A stretch of 64,000 nt of DNA from Ornithinibacillus bavariensis (GTDB taxonomy: Bacteria > Bacillota > Bacilli > Bacillales > Amphibacillaceae), in contig NZ_BORP01000002.1 of NCBI RefSeq assembly GCF_018333235.1, positions 522,935 to 586,934 on the forward strand, given 5' to 3'. Every line of letters begins with the position of its first letter. Position 1 is the stretch's first letter. The notes beneath the pieces are model-generated. The model was not told the DNA's origin, ran no database searches, and worked only from the letters and a program-made list of their open reading frames with translations. The translations under genes were made by a program, and so were the position numbers. Shown in pieces: positions 1-7,657 of this stretch.

Positions 1-1
1 T

Positions 2-463
2 CATGCTGGTGGTGAAAGTATGAATATCATTCCAGGAAATGCCACATTTTCTATAGACATGCGTGCCCAAACCAATGAGGGGATGGAAGCATTGATGGAT
101 AAGGTAAACCGCGTGGCAAGGATGCTTTCCGAATACCATGGGGTCGAGATTGATATATCAATTACTTCCGATGTAGTAGCTGCAGTAATCAATGAAGAGG
201 CTAGTCAAATTATGCAGGAGGCGATTATTGAAACAGTAGGCAAGGAGCATCTTGTACCTATGATACGAACGACTGGTGGGGATGATTTCCACTTTTATTC
301 GATAAAAAAGCCATCGATGAAGGCAACCATGCTAGCAGTTGGCTGTGACCTAGAACCGGGTTTACATCATCCAAAAATGACATTCAATTATGAGGCTATT
401 GAGCCAAGTGTTAAAATAATGGTACAGGTTTTGTTAAAAACCCTAGAAAGATATCAGGCATAG
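2..463 (+). CDS. M20-family amidohydrolase/deacylase, C-terminal part
   Basis: The frame is open from base 2, so the N-terminus lies outside the window. The visible 153 residues match the dimerisation and C-terminal part of M20 peptidases (amidohydrolases acting on N-acyl amino acids): an IPG.A.F..D.R dimerisation-domain pattern at the start, then TTGGDDFHFY and a C-terminal GLHHPKM segment carrying a metal-site histidine. M20 enzymes remove acyl groups from N-acyl amino acids or act as dipeptidases. The next gene, 40 bases downstream on the same strand, resembles N-succinylamino acid racemase. In Geobacillus such a racemase works with an M20 desuccinylase, so a desuccinylase role is plausible here. 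That is inference from context; substrate cannot be read from this fragment. Confidence 0.85.
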   Translation, partial: HAGGESMNIIPGNATFSIDMRAQTNEGMEALMDKVNRVARMLSEYHGVEIDISITSDVVAAVINEEASQIMQEAIIETVGKEHLVPMIRTTGGDDFHFYSIKKPSMKATMLAVGCDLEPGLHHPKMTFNYEAIEPSVKIMVQVLLKTLERYQA

Positions 464-502
464 GATTTTGATATAAACAGCATTAAAGTGAGGTTATAAG
501 AA

Positions 503-1618
503 TTGGTTATCCCGTTAAAGAAAATTATTATGCATAAGCTAAGGATGCGCCTAAAGGAACCATTTGCAACTAGCTTTGGAGTAATGCAGGAGAAGGAATT
601 TTATATTATTGAAGTAGTAGATTCTGATGGGAACAAGGGATATGGGGAAACAGTTGCATTTTCTGTACCGTGGTATACAGAAGAAACCGTGAAATCGAAT
701 CGGGATATTATTGTAGATTGCTTAATTCCAATACTACGCGAACACGAGCTTTATCATCCCGATGAGGTTTTCCCTCTTTTTGAAAAACTAAGAGGAAATA
801 ACATGGCAAAGGCTGCTGTAGAAGGTGCAATATGGGATCTATATGCCAAGCGGAAGGGCATTTCCTTAGCGACTGCACTTGGAGGAGAAAAGACAGAAAT
901 TGGTGTAGGTATTAGTATTGGTATACAACGGACAGTGGGAGAACTCATCTCTAAGATAGAGCAGTCATTAGAGGAAGGCTACAAACGTATTAAGCTTAAA
1001 ATTAAGCCTGGACTAGATGTAGAAATTCTTCGTGAAGTACGAAGGCATTTTCCGGATACACCTATTATGGCGGATGCGAATTCGGCCTATTCACTAAAGG
1101 ATATCTCTCTCTTAAAGGAGTTAGACGATCTGGACTTAATGATGATTGAACAGCCACTGCAGCATTACGATATTATTGACCATGCTAAGCTTCAGAATCA
1201 ATTAAAAACACCAATTTGTTTAGATGAAAGTATTCATTCCTTATATGATGTAGAAAAGGCAATTGAACTTGGAAGTTCCAAAGTTATTAATATTAAAATT
1301 GGGCGTGTTGGAGGACTTTCCGAGTCAAAGCGGATTCATAATTATTGTAAGAAACAGGGGATTCCTGTATGGTGTGGGGGAATGCTAGAAGCAGGGATTG
1401 GACGAGCCCACAATATTGCATTGTCAGCGCTAGCTAATTTTATACTACCAGGGGACACCTCTGGTTCATCCAGATATTGGGAAGAGGATATCATTCATCC
1501 AGAGGTTATAGCTGAAAAAGGTATCATTAAAGTTCCAACCTCCCCTGGCATTGGATACGAGATAAACGAAGATGCTTTAAGAAAATTCCGTGTTGAACGA
1601 CAGGAATACCAAATATAG
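503..1618 (+). CDS. Enolase-superfamily racemase / o-succinylbenzoate synthase-like
   Basis: A 371-residue protein of the muconate lactonizing enzyme subgroup of the enolase superfamily. Catalytic features are present: KLK with K164 and K166, metal ligands D191 (in ADANSAY), E216 (in IEQPL) and D241 (in CLDES), and the opposite lysine K265 in INIKIGRVGG. The C-terminal WCGGMLEAGIGRAHN block is typical of the NSAR/OSBS clade, which racemises N-succinylamino acids or makes o-succinylbenzoate for menaquinone. No other men genes are seen nearby, while an M20 deacylase directly precedes it, so N-succinylamino acid racemase is favoured over MenC. The TTG start has a weak SD (GTGAGG, 490-495). A dipeptide epimerase is the main alternative. 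Confidence 0.85.
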   Translation: MVIPLKKIIMHKLRMRLKEPFATSFGVMQEKEFYIIEVVDSDGNKGYGETVAFSVPWYTEETVKSNRDIIVDCLIPILREHELYHPDEVFPLFEKLRGNNMAKAAVEGAIWDLYAKRKGISLATALGGEKTEIGVGISIGIQRTVGELISKIEQSLEEGYKRIKLKIKPGLDVEILREVRRHFPDTPIMADANSAYSLKDISLLKELDDLDLMMIEQPLQHYDIIDHAKLQNQLKTPICLDESIHSLYDVEKAIELGSSKVINIKIGRVGGLSESKRIHNYCKKQGIPVWCGGMLEAGIGRAHNIALSALANFILPGDTSGSSRYWEEDIIHPEVIAEKGIIKVPTSPGIGYEINEDALRKFRVERQEYQI

Positions 1619-1652
1619 TAACAGTCATGACGTTCATGAAAGAAATAAAAGG

Positions 1653-1680
1653 AGCACCTGAATCAATTGATTCAGGTGCA
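1653..1680 (-). terminator. Rho-independent terminator of the amidase gene
   Basis: A perfect 26-base inverted repeat (13-bp arms GCACCTGAATCAA/TTGATTCAGGTGC, 1654-1679). On the minus strand it is followed by a T-rich tract (complement of 1641-1652), so it most likely ends the minus-strand amidase gene. It may also serve the plus-strand racemase gene. Confidence 0.7.
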
Positions 1681-1715
1681 TATAAATATGGGAGGGCCTA
1701 TGTCTTGATAGTGTG

Positions 1716-2819
1716 CTAATTCTGATTAAAATAGTTTACTAAGCCATCAGTTATTGCTTTTGCAACCTTATCTTGGTATTCTTCGGTTTGAATTTTTTCA
1801 AAATCAGTAGGACTTGTCATAAAGCCTAACTCGAGTAATACAGATGGCTTCAGATTATTCACTAATACATAGTAATCTGCTGTCCGTACACCTCTGTCGG
1901 CCATAGGAATACCATCCATAAGTGCTGAGTGTATTTCGTTTGCAAGTGCTTTACTAGTTCCGTGATTATAAAAATAGGTACTTACACCGTTTGCCTCAGG
2001 ATCATTAAAGTAATCAAAATGGAGACTAATAAAGGCATCTGTTTGATGGCTATTACTCTTTCTTACCCGATTTTCTAATGAAATAAACGTATCATTTTCC
2101 CTTGTATAATGTACACTGGCACCAGCCTGTGATAGTTTTTCCGCTACTTTTTTCGCAGTGGATAATGCTAGATTCTTCTCGAATATTTTATCTTTTGTTG
2201 CCCCTGAATCCTTCCCGCCATGACCCGGATCTAGTAAAATCTCAACACCTTCTAGTTCCTGTTTTGTTATCATAATCGTATTTTCCGAGATTTTCATTTC
2301 TTTAGCTTCTAAATAGCCGGTCGGAATATCGGCATATTCATTATTTTCCTGTTTAATTGAAAATGGATTAGTAAAATTCTCTTGTGCATTTTCTGACACT
2401 TCTTTTTTATCGAAACTATTACTCTTCTGATGACTCTCTGCAGTAGACTTCTTATCCTCCACTTCTTTTGTAGCAGCTTGCTCTTCATCAAATTCTGGCT
2501 CTATTTCTTCAACATGTACTTGCTCTTCAATTAATGATATGTGCTCTTTCATAACCCATACAGGCTGTCCAGCGTAAAAAGTCTTTACCCAGCCATTGAA
2601 TTCTTCAAATGTACGGAGCTTATTTCCTACCACAAGATGGCCGACAATTTCTGCGCCTTCATCAGGTGCTGTTCGCATCGTTAGAAATTTTGTTTTTACC
2701 TCAAATAATTGGTGATCCTCATGCCCGTTTGCCTCAGCATGAACAGATTTGTTTGGAGTAACAAAGAACAGAGCAAATACTGTTCCAATTAGTAAAAACA
2801 TCAGTAAAATTTTTCTCAT
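1716..2819 (-). CDS. N-acetylmuramoyl-L-alanine amidase with SH3 domain
   Basis: A 367-residue exported protein. Residues 1-28 form a signal peptide ending near SVHA. Residues 38-95 look like a bacterial SH3 wall-binding domain (LTMRTAPDEGAEIVGHL, then GWVKTFY and PVWVM). Residues 100-185 are a charged linker. Residues 192-367 are an Amidase_3 (CwlC/LytC-type) zinc domain: LLDPGHGGKDSGA with H200, E214, and SLHFDYF. It should cleave the amide bond between MurNAc and the stem peptide. It is monocistronic with its own terminator. Whether it works in vegetative turnover or in mother-cell lysis cannot be told from sequence. Confidence 0.93.
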   Translation of the reverse strand: MRKILLMFLLIGTVFALFFVTPNKSVHAEANGHEDHQLFEVKTKFLTMRTAPDEGAEIVGHLVVGNKLRTFEEFNGWVKTFYAGQPVWVMKEHISLIEEQVHVEEIEPEFDEEQAATKEVEDKKSTAESHQKSNSFDKKEVSENAQENFTNPFSIKQENNEYADIPTGYLEAKEMKISENTIMITKQELEGVEILLDPGHGGKDSGATKDKIFEKNLALSTAKKVAEKLSQAGASVHYTRENDTFISLENRVRKSNSHQTDAFISLHFDYFNDPEANGVSTYFYNHGTSKALANEIHSALMDGIPMADRGVRTADYYVLVNNLKPSVLLELGFMTSPTDFEKIQTEEYQDKVAKAITDGLVNYFNQN

Positions 2820-2948
2820 ATTCTATCAATCCTTCTCTTACAAATTATGAAACTAGTAGAAAGGATGACCACAAATTAATAGATTTATACTATTAAAATG
2901 AAAAAAATTATATAAGTACTGATGCTAGCTTATATATAGGACTTATTA

Positions 2949-2983
2949 AGGGTTTATTAGGAGTAAACCCTACTTTAGTAGGG
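2949..2983. repeat. Two overlapping, mutually exclusive hairpins
   Basis: Stem 1 pairs AGGGTTTA (2949-2956) with TAAACCCT (2964-2971). Stem 2 pairs CCCTACT (2968-2974) with AGTAGGG (2977-2983). They share CCCT at 2968-2971, so only one can form at a time. It lies about 130 bases upstream of the amidase start and 480 upstream of the plus-strand cluster. Function unknown. Confidence 0.45.
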
Positions 2984-3379
2984 GGAAATCTATTAAAAAG
3001 AATTAATTGGTCTTTGTTATTAGTTCTTTTTATATAATGCTGAAATGGTAGAACTGTCGAACTTCGATATATCTTATTTACCTATATTCGTGTAGTTGTC
3101 AAATAGTTACTTATTATTAGTTCTTTAGACAATAATTGGTAGCTGACTAACGATAAAGTTAGGGAAGATAGACTAGTCGATTCGAACTAGTAGTGTATCT
3201 AATACTGACTAAGTATACAAATAAGTCATATCAATTATCCAGATTTAATTCTTTTCTCGACGATAAAGAACAGTTATCAAAGGAACAACGGAAAATTTCT
3301 ACAGGATATACTGATTTATTCGGAAGGAATTAAATCTATCATCCTATTCAATAAATGGTAGATTAATAGGATTTGCAAT

Positions 3380-3408
3380 TCGGACTTTTCTGTTAATATG
3401 GGTATACT
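3380..3408 (+). promoter_or_regulatory. Possible sigma-A promoter of the secreted-protein cluster
   Basis: A good -10 box TATACT (3403-3408) with a weak -35 (TCGGAC, 3380-3385) at 17-bp spacing, about 55 bases before the first gene of the cluster. Confidence 0.35.
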
Positions 3409-3462
3409 GAGTCAACATGATGTGAAATGTTGGAAATTTTATGATAGAAAGGTCGGGTGATA

Positions 3463-3906
3463 ATGAGGAAAATACTAGCCGTCATTCTCATATCAATCAC
3501 AATCCTAATATTTGGAGTCATAACTGTTCAAGCAGAAAAATTCTTCCATAAGGAAAAGCTAGAGAGCTTAATAGATGCGATTGAAACTATGTTAATGGAT
3601 CCTAAGGCAGCAGTGTCAGAATTTCTAAAGGGTCGTCGTCAGGAAAAACACTTCAAACGTATGGAGGAGGAACTAGCTGCTGTGATTAGCAATACAAGAG
3701 AGAATACGACTAGCGGTGTCATCCAGTATAAGGGAAATTACGAAATGAGCCTTAAACAATTGGAAGAAGATATTCTTATGAGCACACAATATGAAGAATA
3801 TATCAATCAGAAAACGAGAGAAATACAGTTGGAGATAGAAGAGGATATGGAAGATTACCTAAGTGAATTACTTGGAGGAGAAGGAAGCAACAATATTATT
3901 AAATAG
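3463..3906 (+). CDS. Secreted charged helical protein, unknown function
   Basis: 147 residues, not assigned to a family. Residues 1-25 (MRKILAVILI then a hydrophobic run ending VQAEK) are a clear signal peptide. The rest is rich in E, K, R and Q with heptad-like spacing and no cysteine, suggesting an extended coiled coil. The ATG at 3463 is chosen because AAAGG (3448-3452) lies about 10 bases upstream; a GTG at 3457 is in frame but too close. It is the first of three exported helical proteins on this strand, 15 bases before the next, all followed by a signal peptidase gene. An extracellular structural or wall-associated role is possible but not demonstrated. Confidence 0.75.
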   Translation: MRKILAVILISITILIFGVITVQAEKFFHKEKLESLIDAIETMLMDPKAAVSEFLKGRRQEKHFKRMEEELAAVISNTRENTTSGVIQYKGNYEMSLKQLEEDILMSTQYEEYINQKTREIQLEIEEDMEDYLSELLGGEGSNNIIK

Positions 3907-3921
3907 AAAGGAAGAAGAAAA

Positions 3922-4698
3922 TTGGAAAAAGGTAAAAAGCTGAAGATGAAGCTGGCAGCGGGAGTTATTGCAGTTGGGGTTATAACTGGTTCAGGAATAG
4001 CGTTTGCAAATACTGATGCAGGCACAAAGCTTCGTGAGTGGTACCAAGCGATGTTTGGAGAGACAGTTTCATCCATTGAAGAACAAGTAAACGCATATGG
4101 AGAGAGTAAAATCCCAGGCTTAGAGCAAGAATACGAGAGATTAAAGTCAGAAGCTCAGATTGACATTGATCTGTCAAGGGAGTTAGCAACTGGCCAGTCA
4201 CTAGAAGAAATTATTAACGCTAAGTTAAGTCACTTGGATTCTTTAAGTGAAGAAGAACGTGCCATTTTAGAGGGGATAGGGCAAGAATTCTACAACGTAT
4301 TCCTCGATGGCTATTTCGAAATTATCCGTCTGAAAGATGAGGGAATACAATTTGCTACCAATGATCTCACGAATTATACTGGTCAATTAGGTCAAGCAGC
4401 TATAAATGAAATGACAGCAGATATTAATACAGCTAGAGATCGAGCTGTTCAAGAACTGGAAGACGCAATTCGTCAAGCACAAGAGAGACTTGCCATGGAG
4501 CTAAATAATCAAGAGGAAATAACGGTTAGAAATTTAAAAAACCAAATTGATTGGCGCATCCAGGAGTTGAGAGAGGATGTAACAGCATTATTAGACACGC
4601 TTGTTGAAGAGCAGCAAGCCATTATTGTGGCAAAAGCACAGGAGCTTGAAGATAATGCAAAGGCTGTTTTAGATGAGGTTGTAAATAATATTAATTAA
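3922..4698 (+). CDS. Secreted coiled-coil protein, unknown function
   Basis: 258 residues. The TTG start has SD AAAGGAAG (3907-3914) 7 bases upstream. Residues 1-29 form a signal peptide (KKLKMKLAAG, hydrophobic core, cleavage near AFA-N). The mature part starts NTDAGTKLREWYQAMFG and continues as about 200 residues of acidic, glutamine-rich helix (for example RQAQERLAMELNNQEE), with no cysteine and strong coiled-coil character, reminiscent of ATP synthase b-subunit-like or apolipoprotein-like helices. The opening of the mature chain resembles the third protein of the cluster (IAFAxxDxGxxxxxW), suggesting paralogy. Biochemical role unknown. A stem-loop separates it from the next gene. Confidence 0.78.
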   Translation: MEKGKKLKMKLAAGVIAVGVITGSGIAFANTDAGTKLREWYQAMFGETVSSIEEQVNAYGESKIPGLEQEYERLKSEAQIDIDLSRELATGQSLEEIINAKLSHLDSLSEEERAILEGIGQEFYNVFLDGYFEIIRLKDEGIQFATNDLTNYTGQLGQAAINEMTADINTARDRAVQELEDAIRQAQERLAMELNNQEEITVRNLKNQIDWRIQELREDVTALLDTLVEEQQAIIVAKAQELEDNAKAVLDEVVNNIN

Positions 4699-4708
4699 TT
4701 AAAAAGAG

Positions 4709-4760
4709 GATGTCCCAAACTAGTTACCCCCTTAACTAACGGGACATCTCTCTTCTTTTA
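4709..4760 (+). terminator. Terminator or attenuator between cluster genes 2 and 3
   Basis: Stem GATGTCCC (4709-4716) / GGGACATC (4741-4748) with an inner TAGTTA/TAACTA pairing, followed by a pyrimidine-rich tract TCTCTTCTTTTA. The next gene's SD (GGAGG, 4761-4765) follows at once, so partial termination could set relative expression. Confidence 0.65.
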
Positions 4761-4772
4761 GGAGGTGCATTC

Positions 4773-5231
4773 ATGAAAAAAAATAAAAAATTATTTCTAC
4801 GATTAGCAGGAATGTCCCTAATCCTAATGATTATTTTTAGTGGGGTGAAAATTGCCTTTGCCGATCAGGATATTGGCTATATGATATCCAATTGGCTGGA
4901 TAGAAAGAGAATAGAATCCTTAAAAGAAATAGACAATACTATTTCTGAAGAACAAGCAACTCAGACAAGCCGCTTAAAGAGTGAAATAAATAAAAAAATA
5001 AAGGCTGCAGAAGAACAATATCATTCGTTTATTGAAAGCGAAAAGTTAAAACGAGTTCAAGGCTTGGAAAAATATACCACACAGCTCATTGAAAAATATG
5101 AAGCCCCTGAAATATCAAGGGAGGAAACGATTAAGAAGCTAGAATGTATAAAACAAAAAGCAGAAATAGAAATGGATATTGTTCTGGGGAAAAAGGGGGA
5201 GAATGAGTTAATTAGTTGTAGCAATAATTGA
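4773..5231 (+). CDS. Secreted coiled-coil protein, paralogue of upstream gene
   Basis: 152 residues. Start ATG has a strong SD GGAGGTG. Residues 1-30 form a signal peptide (MKKNKKLFLRL, hydrophobic core, cleavage near AFA-D). The mature chain DQDIGYMISNW resembles the start of the preceding protein's mature chain, then continues as a lysine/glutamate-rich helix to the end. Two cysteines occur near the C-terminus (in KLECIKQ and SCSNN), unlike the other two cluster members. Function is not recognised. Its position between two exported helical proteins and a signal peptidase points to a co-functioning exported assembly; this is inference. Confidence 0.72.
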   Translation: MKKNKKLFLRLAGMSLILMIIFSGVKIAFADQDIGYMISNWLDRKRIESLKEIDNTISEEQATQTSRLKSEINKKIKAAEEQYHSFIESEKLKRVQGLEKYTTQLIEKYEAPEISREETIKKLECIKQKAEIEMDIVLGKKGENELISCSNN

Positions 5232-5284
5232 GAAAGAAGGGAATAAATTCGGCTTAAGAAATCTGATTGTCAAGAAGTAGAAAA

Positions 5285-5314
5285 TTGACAACCGAACATA
5301 AGAATCGGTATTTG
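5285..5314 (+). promoter_or_regulatory. Possible promoter of the signal peptidase gene
   Basis: A perfect -35 TTGACA (5285-5290) with TATTTG (5309-5314) at 18 bp. The -35 lies inside an inverted repeat TTGTCAA (5267-5273) / TTGACAA (5285-5291), which could be an operator. If used, transcription would start just before the SD. Confidence 0.4.
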
Positions 5315-5328
5315 TTCTAGGACGAGAG

Positions 5329-5865
5329 GTGGTTAATATAGCTTCAGAGGTGTTGGTTTTAAAAAAGGACACAAGGGATAGAGAAAAAGAAAAATTAGGA
5401 TGGTTAAGCTGGATAGTTTTTCTTCTATTATTAGTAATCGTATTCATAGTTTTTCGTTTCGTTATTGGTTTTACTGTTATTGCAGGTGACTCGATGAATC
5501 CAACGCTAGAAGAAGGGAATGTCATTGTAACTAGTAATATATTCTTCAATATTGAACGTAATGACATTATGGTATACCGTGACCAAGACGGTTTTAATGT
5601 AATTAAGAGAGTTATAGGCTTACCAAATGATACAATTGCCATTCAAGATGGAGCAGTAATTGTTAATGGGAAAGTCTTACAGGAAACTTCTATTATCGGG
5701 GTTCCAAATGATTTTCAAGAAGTGATTGTCCCAAGAAATTCTTATTTTGTAATAGGTGACAATCGTACACCTGGTGAGAGTTTGGATAGCAGGAGTGAGA
5801 ATGTTGGTGCCATTCAACAAGAAAATATATTAGGTAAAGTTATGTTCACCCTATTTCCGTTTTAG
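5329..5865 (+). CDS. Type I signal peptidase, prokaryotic (Ser/Lys) type
   Basis: About 178 residues with one N-terminal membrane segment (residues 26-50), placing the catalytic domain outside the cytoplasm. The nucleophile S55 is in AGDSMNPTL, the general base K93 in NVIKRVIGLPND, and the third box is VIGDNRTPGESLDSR (residues 141-155). It cleaves signal peptides from exported preproteins. The lysine dyad separates it from the SipW/ER type associated with TasA fibres. The start is uncertain: GTG at 5329 or GTG at 5350. Its position directly after three exported coiled-coil proteins suggests it may process them preferentially, but it could be a general Sip enzyme. Confidence 0.93.
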   Translation: MVNIASEVLVLKKDTRDREKEKLGWLSWIVFLLLLVIVFIVFRFVIGFTVIAGDSMNPTLEEGNVIVTSNIFFNIERNDIMVYRDQDGFNVIKRVIGLPNDTIAIQDGAVIVNGKVLQETSIIGVPNDFQEVIVPRNSYFVIGDNRTPGESLDSRSENVGAIQQENILGKVMFTLFPF

Positions 5866-5895
5866 GAAGGATTTTATTTTTGATCACATCTCATA

Positions 5896-5950
5896 GGTGC
5901 GTGTAGTAAGGGAAATTGATATTTCCATACTACTCGCACCTTAATTGTTA
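5896..5950 (+). terminator. Long stem-loop terminator after the signal peptidase
   Basis: A nearly perfect long hairpin: GGTGCG.GTAGTA (from 5896) pairs with TACTAC.CGCACC (to 5940) around an inner GGAAAT/ATTTCC stem, followed by TTAATTGTTATT. Confidence 0.75.
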
Positions 5951-5980
5951 TTGATTTCTACTTGCTTGTTCGTTTATAAT
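5951..5980 (+). promoter_or_regulatory. Sigma-A promoter of the amino acid ABC operon
   Basis: TTGATT (5951-5956), 18-bp spacer, TATAAT (5975-5980), 73 bases before the lipoprotein start. Confidence 0.55.
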
Positions 5981-6052
5981 TATGATAATCATCCGAATTG
6001 TTGGATAATTCCAATTAAATAGATGGTACATGAATGGAGAGGGGAAAATGGA

Positions 6053-6835
6053 ATGAAGTTCGGACGTAAATTTCTATTGCTTGGTATTTTGATTCTTTCT
6101 TTTAGTATATGGTTGCAAGCTTGTGGGACAGGGAATAGTAGTAATGGCTCGTCAGGCTCTAAGGACAAGCTAATTGTTGCAACAGATGCTACATATGCAC
6201 CAATGGAATACATGGATGATGAAGGTAAGATTGTTGGGATAGATATTGATATAGTAAAAGCAATTGCAGAAGCGGCTGGATTTGAAGTGGAGTTTAAAAA
6301 TTATGGTTGGGAGCCTTTATTTGCTGCAGTGGAGAATGGTGAGGTTGATTTTGCGGTATCCTCTATTACTATCGATCCTGACCGTGAGAAGACCTTCGAT
6401 TTTTCAGATCCATACTTTGTAGCAAATCAGTTAATTCTAGTACCTGAAGATACGGATATTGAGAGTTTTGAGGATTTAAAAGATAAAAAGGTATCGGTGC
6501 AAATTAATACAACTGGTCATAAGGTAGTAAAAGGTCTTTTAGGAAATACAAGTTTAGACATCGTTGCAACAGAAACGATGCCACTTGCTATTACAGAGAT
6601 GCTAAATGGTAATGCAGATGCTGCAGTAGGGGATAACTCTGTTGTGCTAGAATACGTGAAAAATAATCCGAATGTTGAGTTGAAAACCATTGAGGATGCA
6701 AGTTTCGAGAAGGAGTATTACGGATTAATGGTACAAAAAGGAAATAATGAAGTGGTAGACCTCTTAAATGAAGGAATTAAAAAGATTAAAGAGGATGGAA
6801 CGTTAAAAGAAATCACTGGGTTAGACATTGAATAA
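6053..6835 (+). CDS. Polar amino acid ABC transporter substrate-binding lipoprotein
   Basis: 260 residues. Residues 1-24 form a lipoprotein signal peptide with lipobox LQAC, so the mature protein is anchored outside the membrane. It is a family 3 extracellular solute-binding protein: ATDATYAPMEYMD, the VGIDIDIVKAIAE segment, DFAVSSITIDPDREKTFDFS and the C-terminal KKIKEDGTLKEI. The ATG at 6053 is preferred over 6023 because GAGAGGGGA (6036-6044) sits 8 bases upstream. Ligand is likely a polar amino acid such as glutamine, arginine or cystine; sequence alone does not settle it. It is the first gene of a binding protein-permease-ATPase operon. Confidence 0.95.
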   Translation: MKFGRKFLLLGILILSFSIWLQACGTGNSSNGSSGSKDKLIVATDATYAPMEYMDDEGKIVGIDIDIVKAIAEAAGFEVEFKNYGWEPLFAAVENGEVDFAVSSITIDPDREKTFDFSDPYFVANQLILVPEDTDIESFEDLKDKKVSVQINTTGHKVVKGLLGNTSLDIVATETMPLAITEMLNGNADAAVGDNSVVLEYVKNNPNVELKTIEDASFEKEYYGLMVQKGNNEVVDLLNEGIKKIKEDGTLKEITGLDIE

Positions 6836-6904
6836 GTATAGCTAGTTCCATACAAAGATACCTTTATTTCAAAAGATATATAGCTAAGGGCGTCTGGGCT
6901 ATAC
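6836..6904 (+). repeat. Intercistronic stem-loop in the ABC operon
   Basis: GTATAGC (6836-6842) pairs with GCTATAC (6898-6904) between binding-protein and permease genes. Such hairpins commonly stabilise the abundant binding-protein message or attenuate downstream genes; role here inferred. Confidence 0.4.
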
Positions 6905-6921
6905 TTCTAAACATACTGGAG

Positions 6922-7653
6922 GTGATTTCCATCGAATTCGATATTAGACTTGATATGATATGGAATTATAAGGAGCTCTTTATCACAGGGCTCTGGGTTA
7001 CACTAGCTTTAACTGCAATCGGATATATTGGTGGTGTGATATTAGGACTGTTCCTTGGATTGGGTAAGCTCTCAAAAAAGAAATGGGTCTATTATCCTTG
7101 TAAGTATTATGTTGATTTTTTCCGAGGAACACCTTTACTGGTCCAAATATTACTTATTCATCTGGCTCTAATTCCATCAATCTTTGGTCATTCCTTAGGA
7201 TTCTTTGTATCTGGATCGTTAGCATTAATACTAAATTGTGCAGCCTATAATGCAGAAATAATTCGTGCTGGAATTCAATCTATTGAAAAAGGACAAATGG
7301 AAGCCGCTAGATCCTTAGGTATGCCGAAAAGGGAAGCAATGAAGCATATCATTTTGCCACAGGCTTTTAGACGAATGATTCCTCCACTTGGAAATGAGCT
7401 AATAGCCTTACTGAAGGATTCTTCATTGGTCAACGTAATTGCAGCAACGGACCTTTTGTATGCAGGTAAAGTCGTTGCAGGTGCCTATGCACGCTTTTGG
7501 GAGCCTTATATTACTGTTGCAATTCTTTACTTACTTCTAACCTGGATATTTACAAAAATTATTGCCTATGTGGAAAATCGATACAGTAATAGCTATGTTC
7601 CTCCACAAAGACGACGGGTCTTTTCGTTTGGACGCACTTCAGTGGGTAGGTGA
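6922..7653 (+). CDS. Polar amino acid ABC transporter permease
   Basis: About 240 residues of the HisMQ/GlnP family, with hydrophobic segments near residues 18-45, 60-80, 90-110 and 195-220, and the EAA loop EAARSLGMPKREAMKHIILPQ that contacts the ATPase. The start is unusual. A 9-base anti-SD match GGAGGTGAT (6918-6926) overlaps the GTG at 6922, which therefore cannot be served by it. The in-frame codon at ideal distance is ATC (6931), giving a protein beginning at the residues IEFDIRLD. ATG at 6955 is the first in-frame ATG but removes residues before the first helix. Second gene of the operon, 5 bases before the ATPase. Confidence 0.93.
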   Translation: MISIEFDIRLDMIWNYKELFITGLWVTLALTAIGYIGGVILGLFLGLGKLSKKKWVYYPCKYYVDFFRGTPLLVQILLIHLALIPSIFGHSLGFFVSGSLALILNCAAYNAEIIRAGIQSIEKGQMEAARSLGMPKREAMKHIILPQAFRRMIPPLGNELIALLKDSSLVNVIAATDLLYAGKVVAGAYARFWEPYITVAILYLLLTWIFTKIIAYVENRYSNSYVPPQRRRVFSFGRTSVGR

Positions 7654-7657
7654 TTAA

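Larger units (their letters stand above)
2820..3462. other. 643-bp AT-rich intergenic region between divergent genes
   Basis: No convincing gene. It separates the minus-strand amidase from the plus-strand secreted-protein cluster and should contain both promoters. It contains overlapping hairpins (2949-2983), a Spo0A-box-like TGTCGAA at 3055-3061 (a 7-mer, expected several times by chance in 64 kb) and a small hairpin CTAGT/ACTAG near 3172-3191. Confidence 0.6.

Noticed and set aside
3055..3061. Spo0A box TGTCGAA upstream of the secreted-protein cluster
   Set aside because: A 7-mer expected several times by chance in 64 kb; not enough to claim sporulation control.
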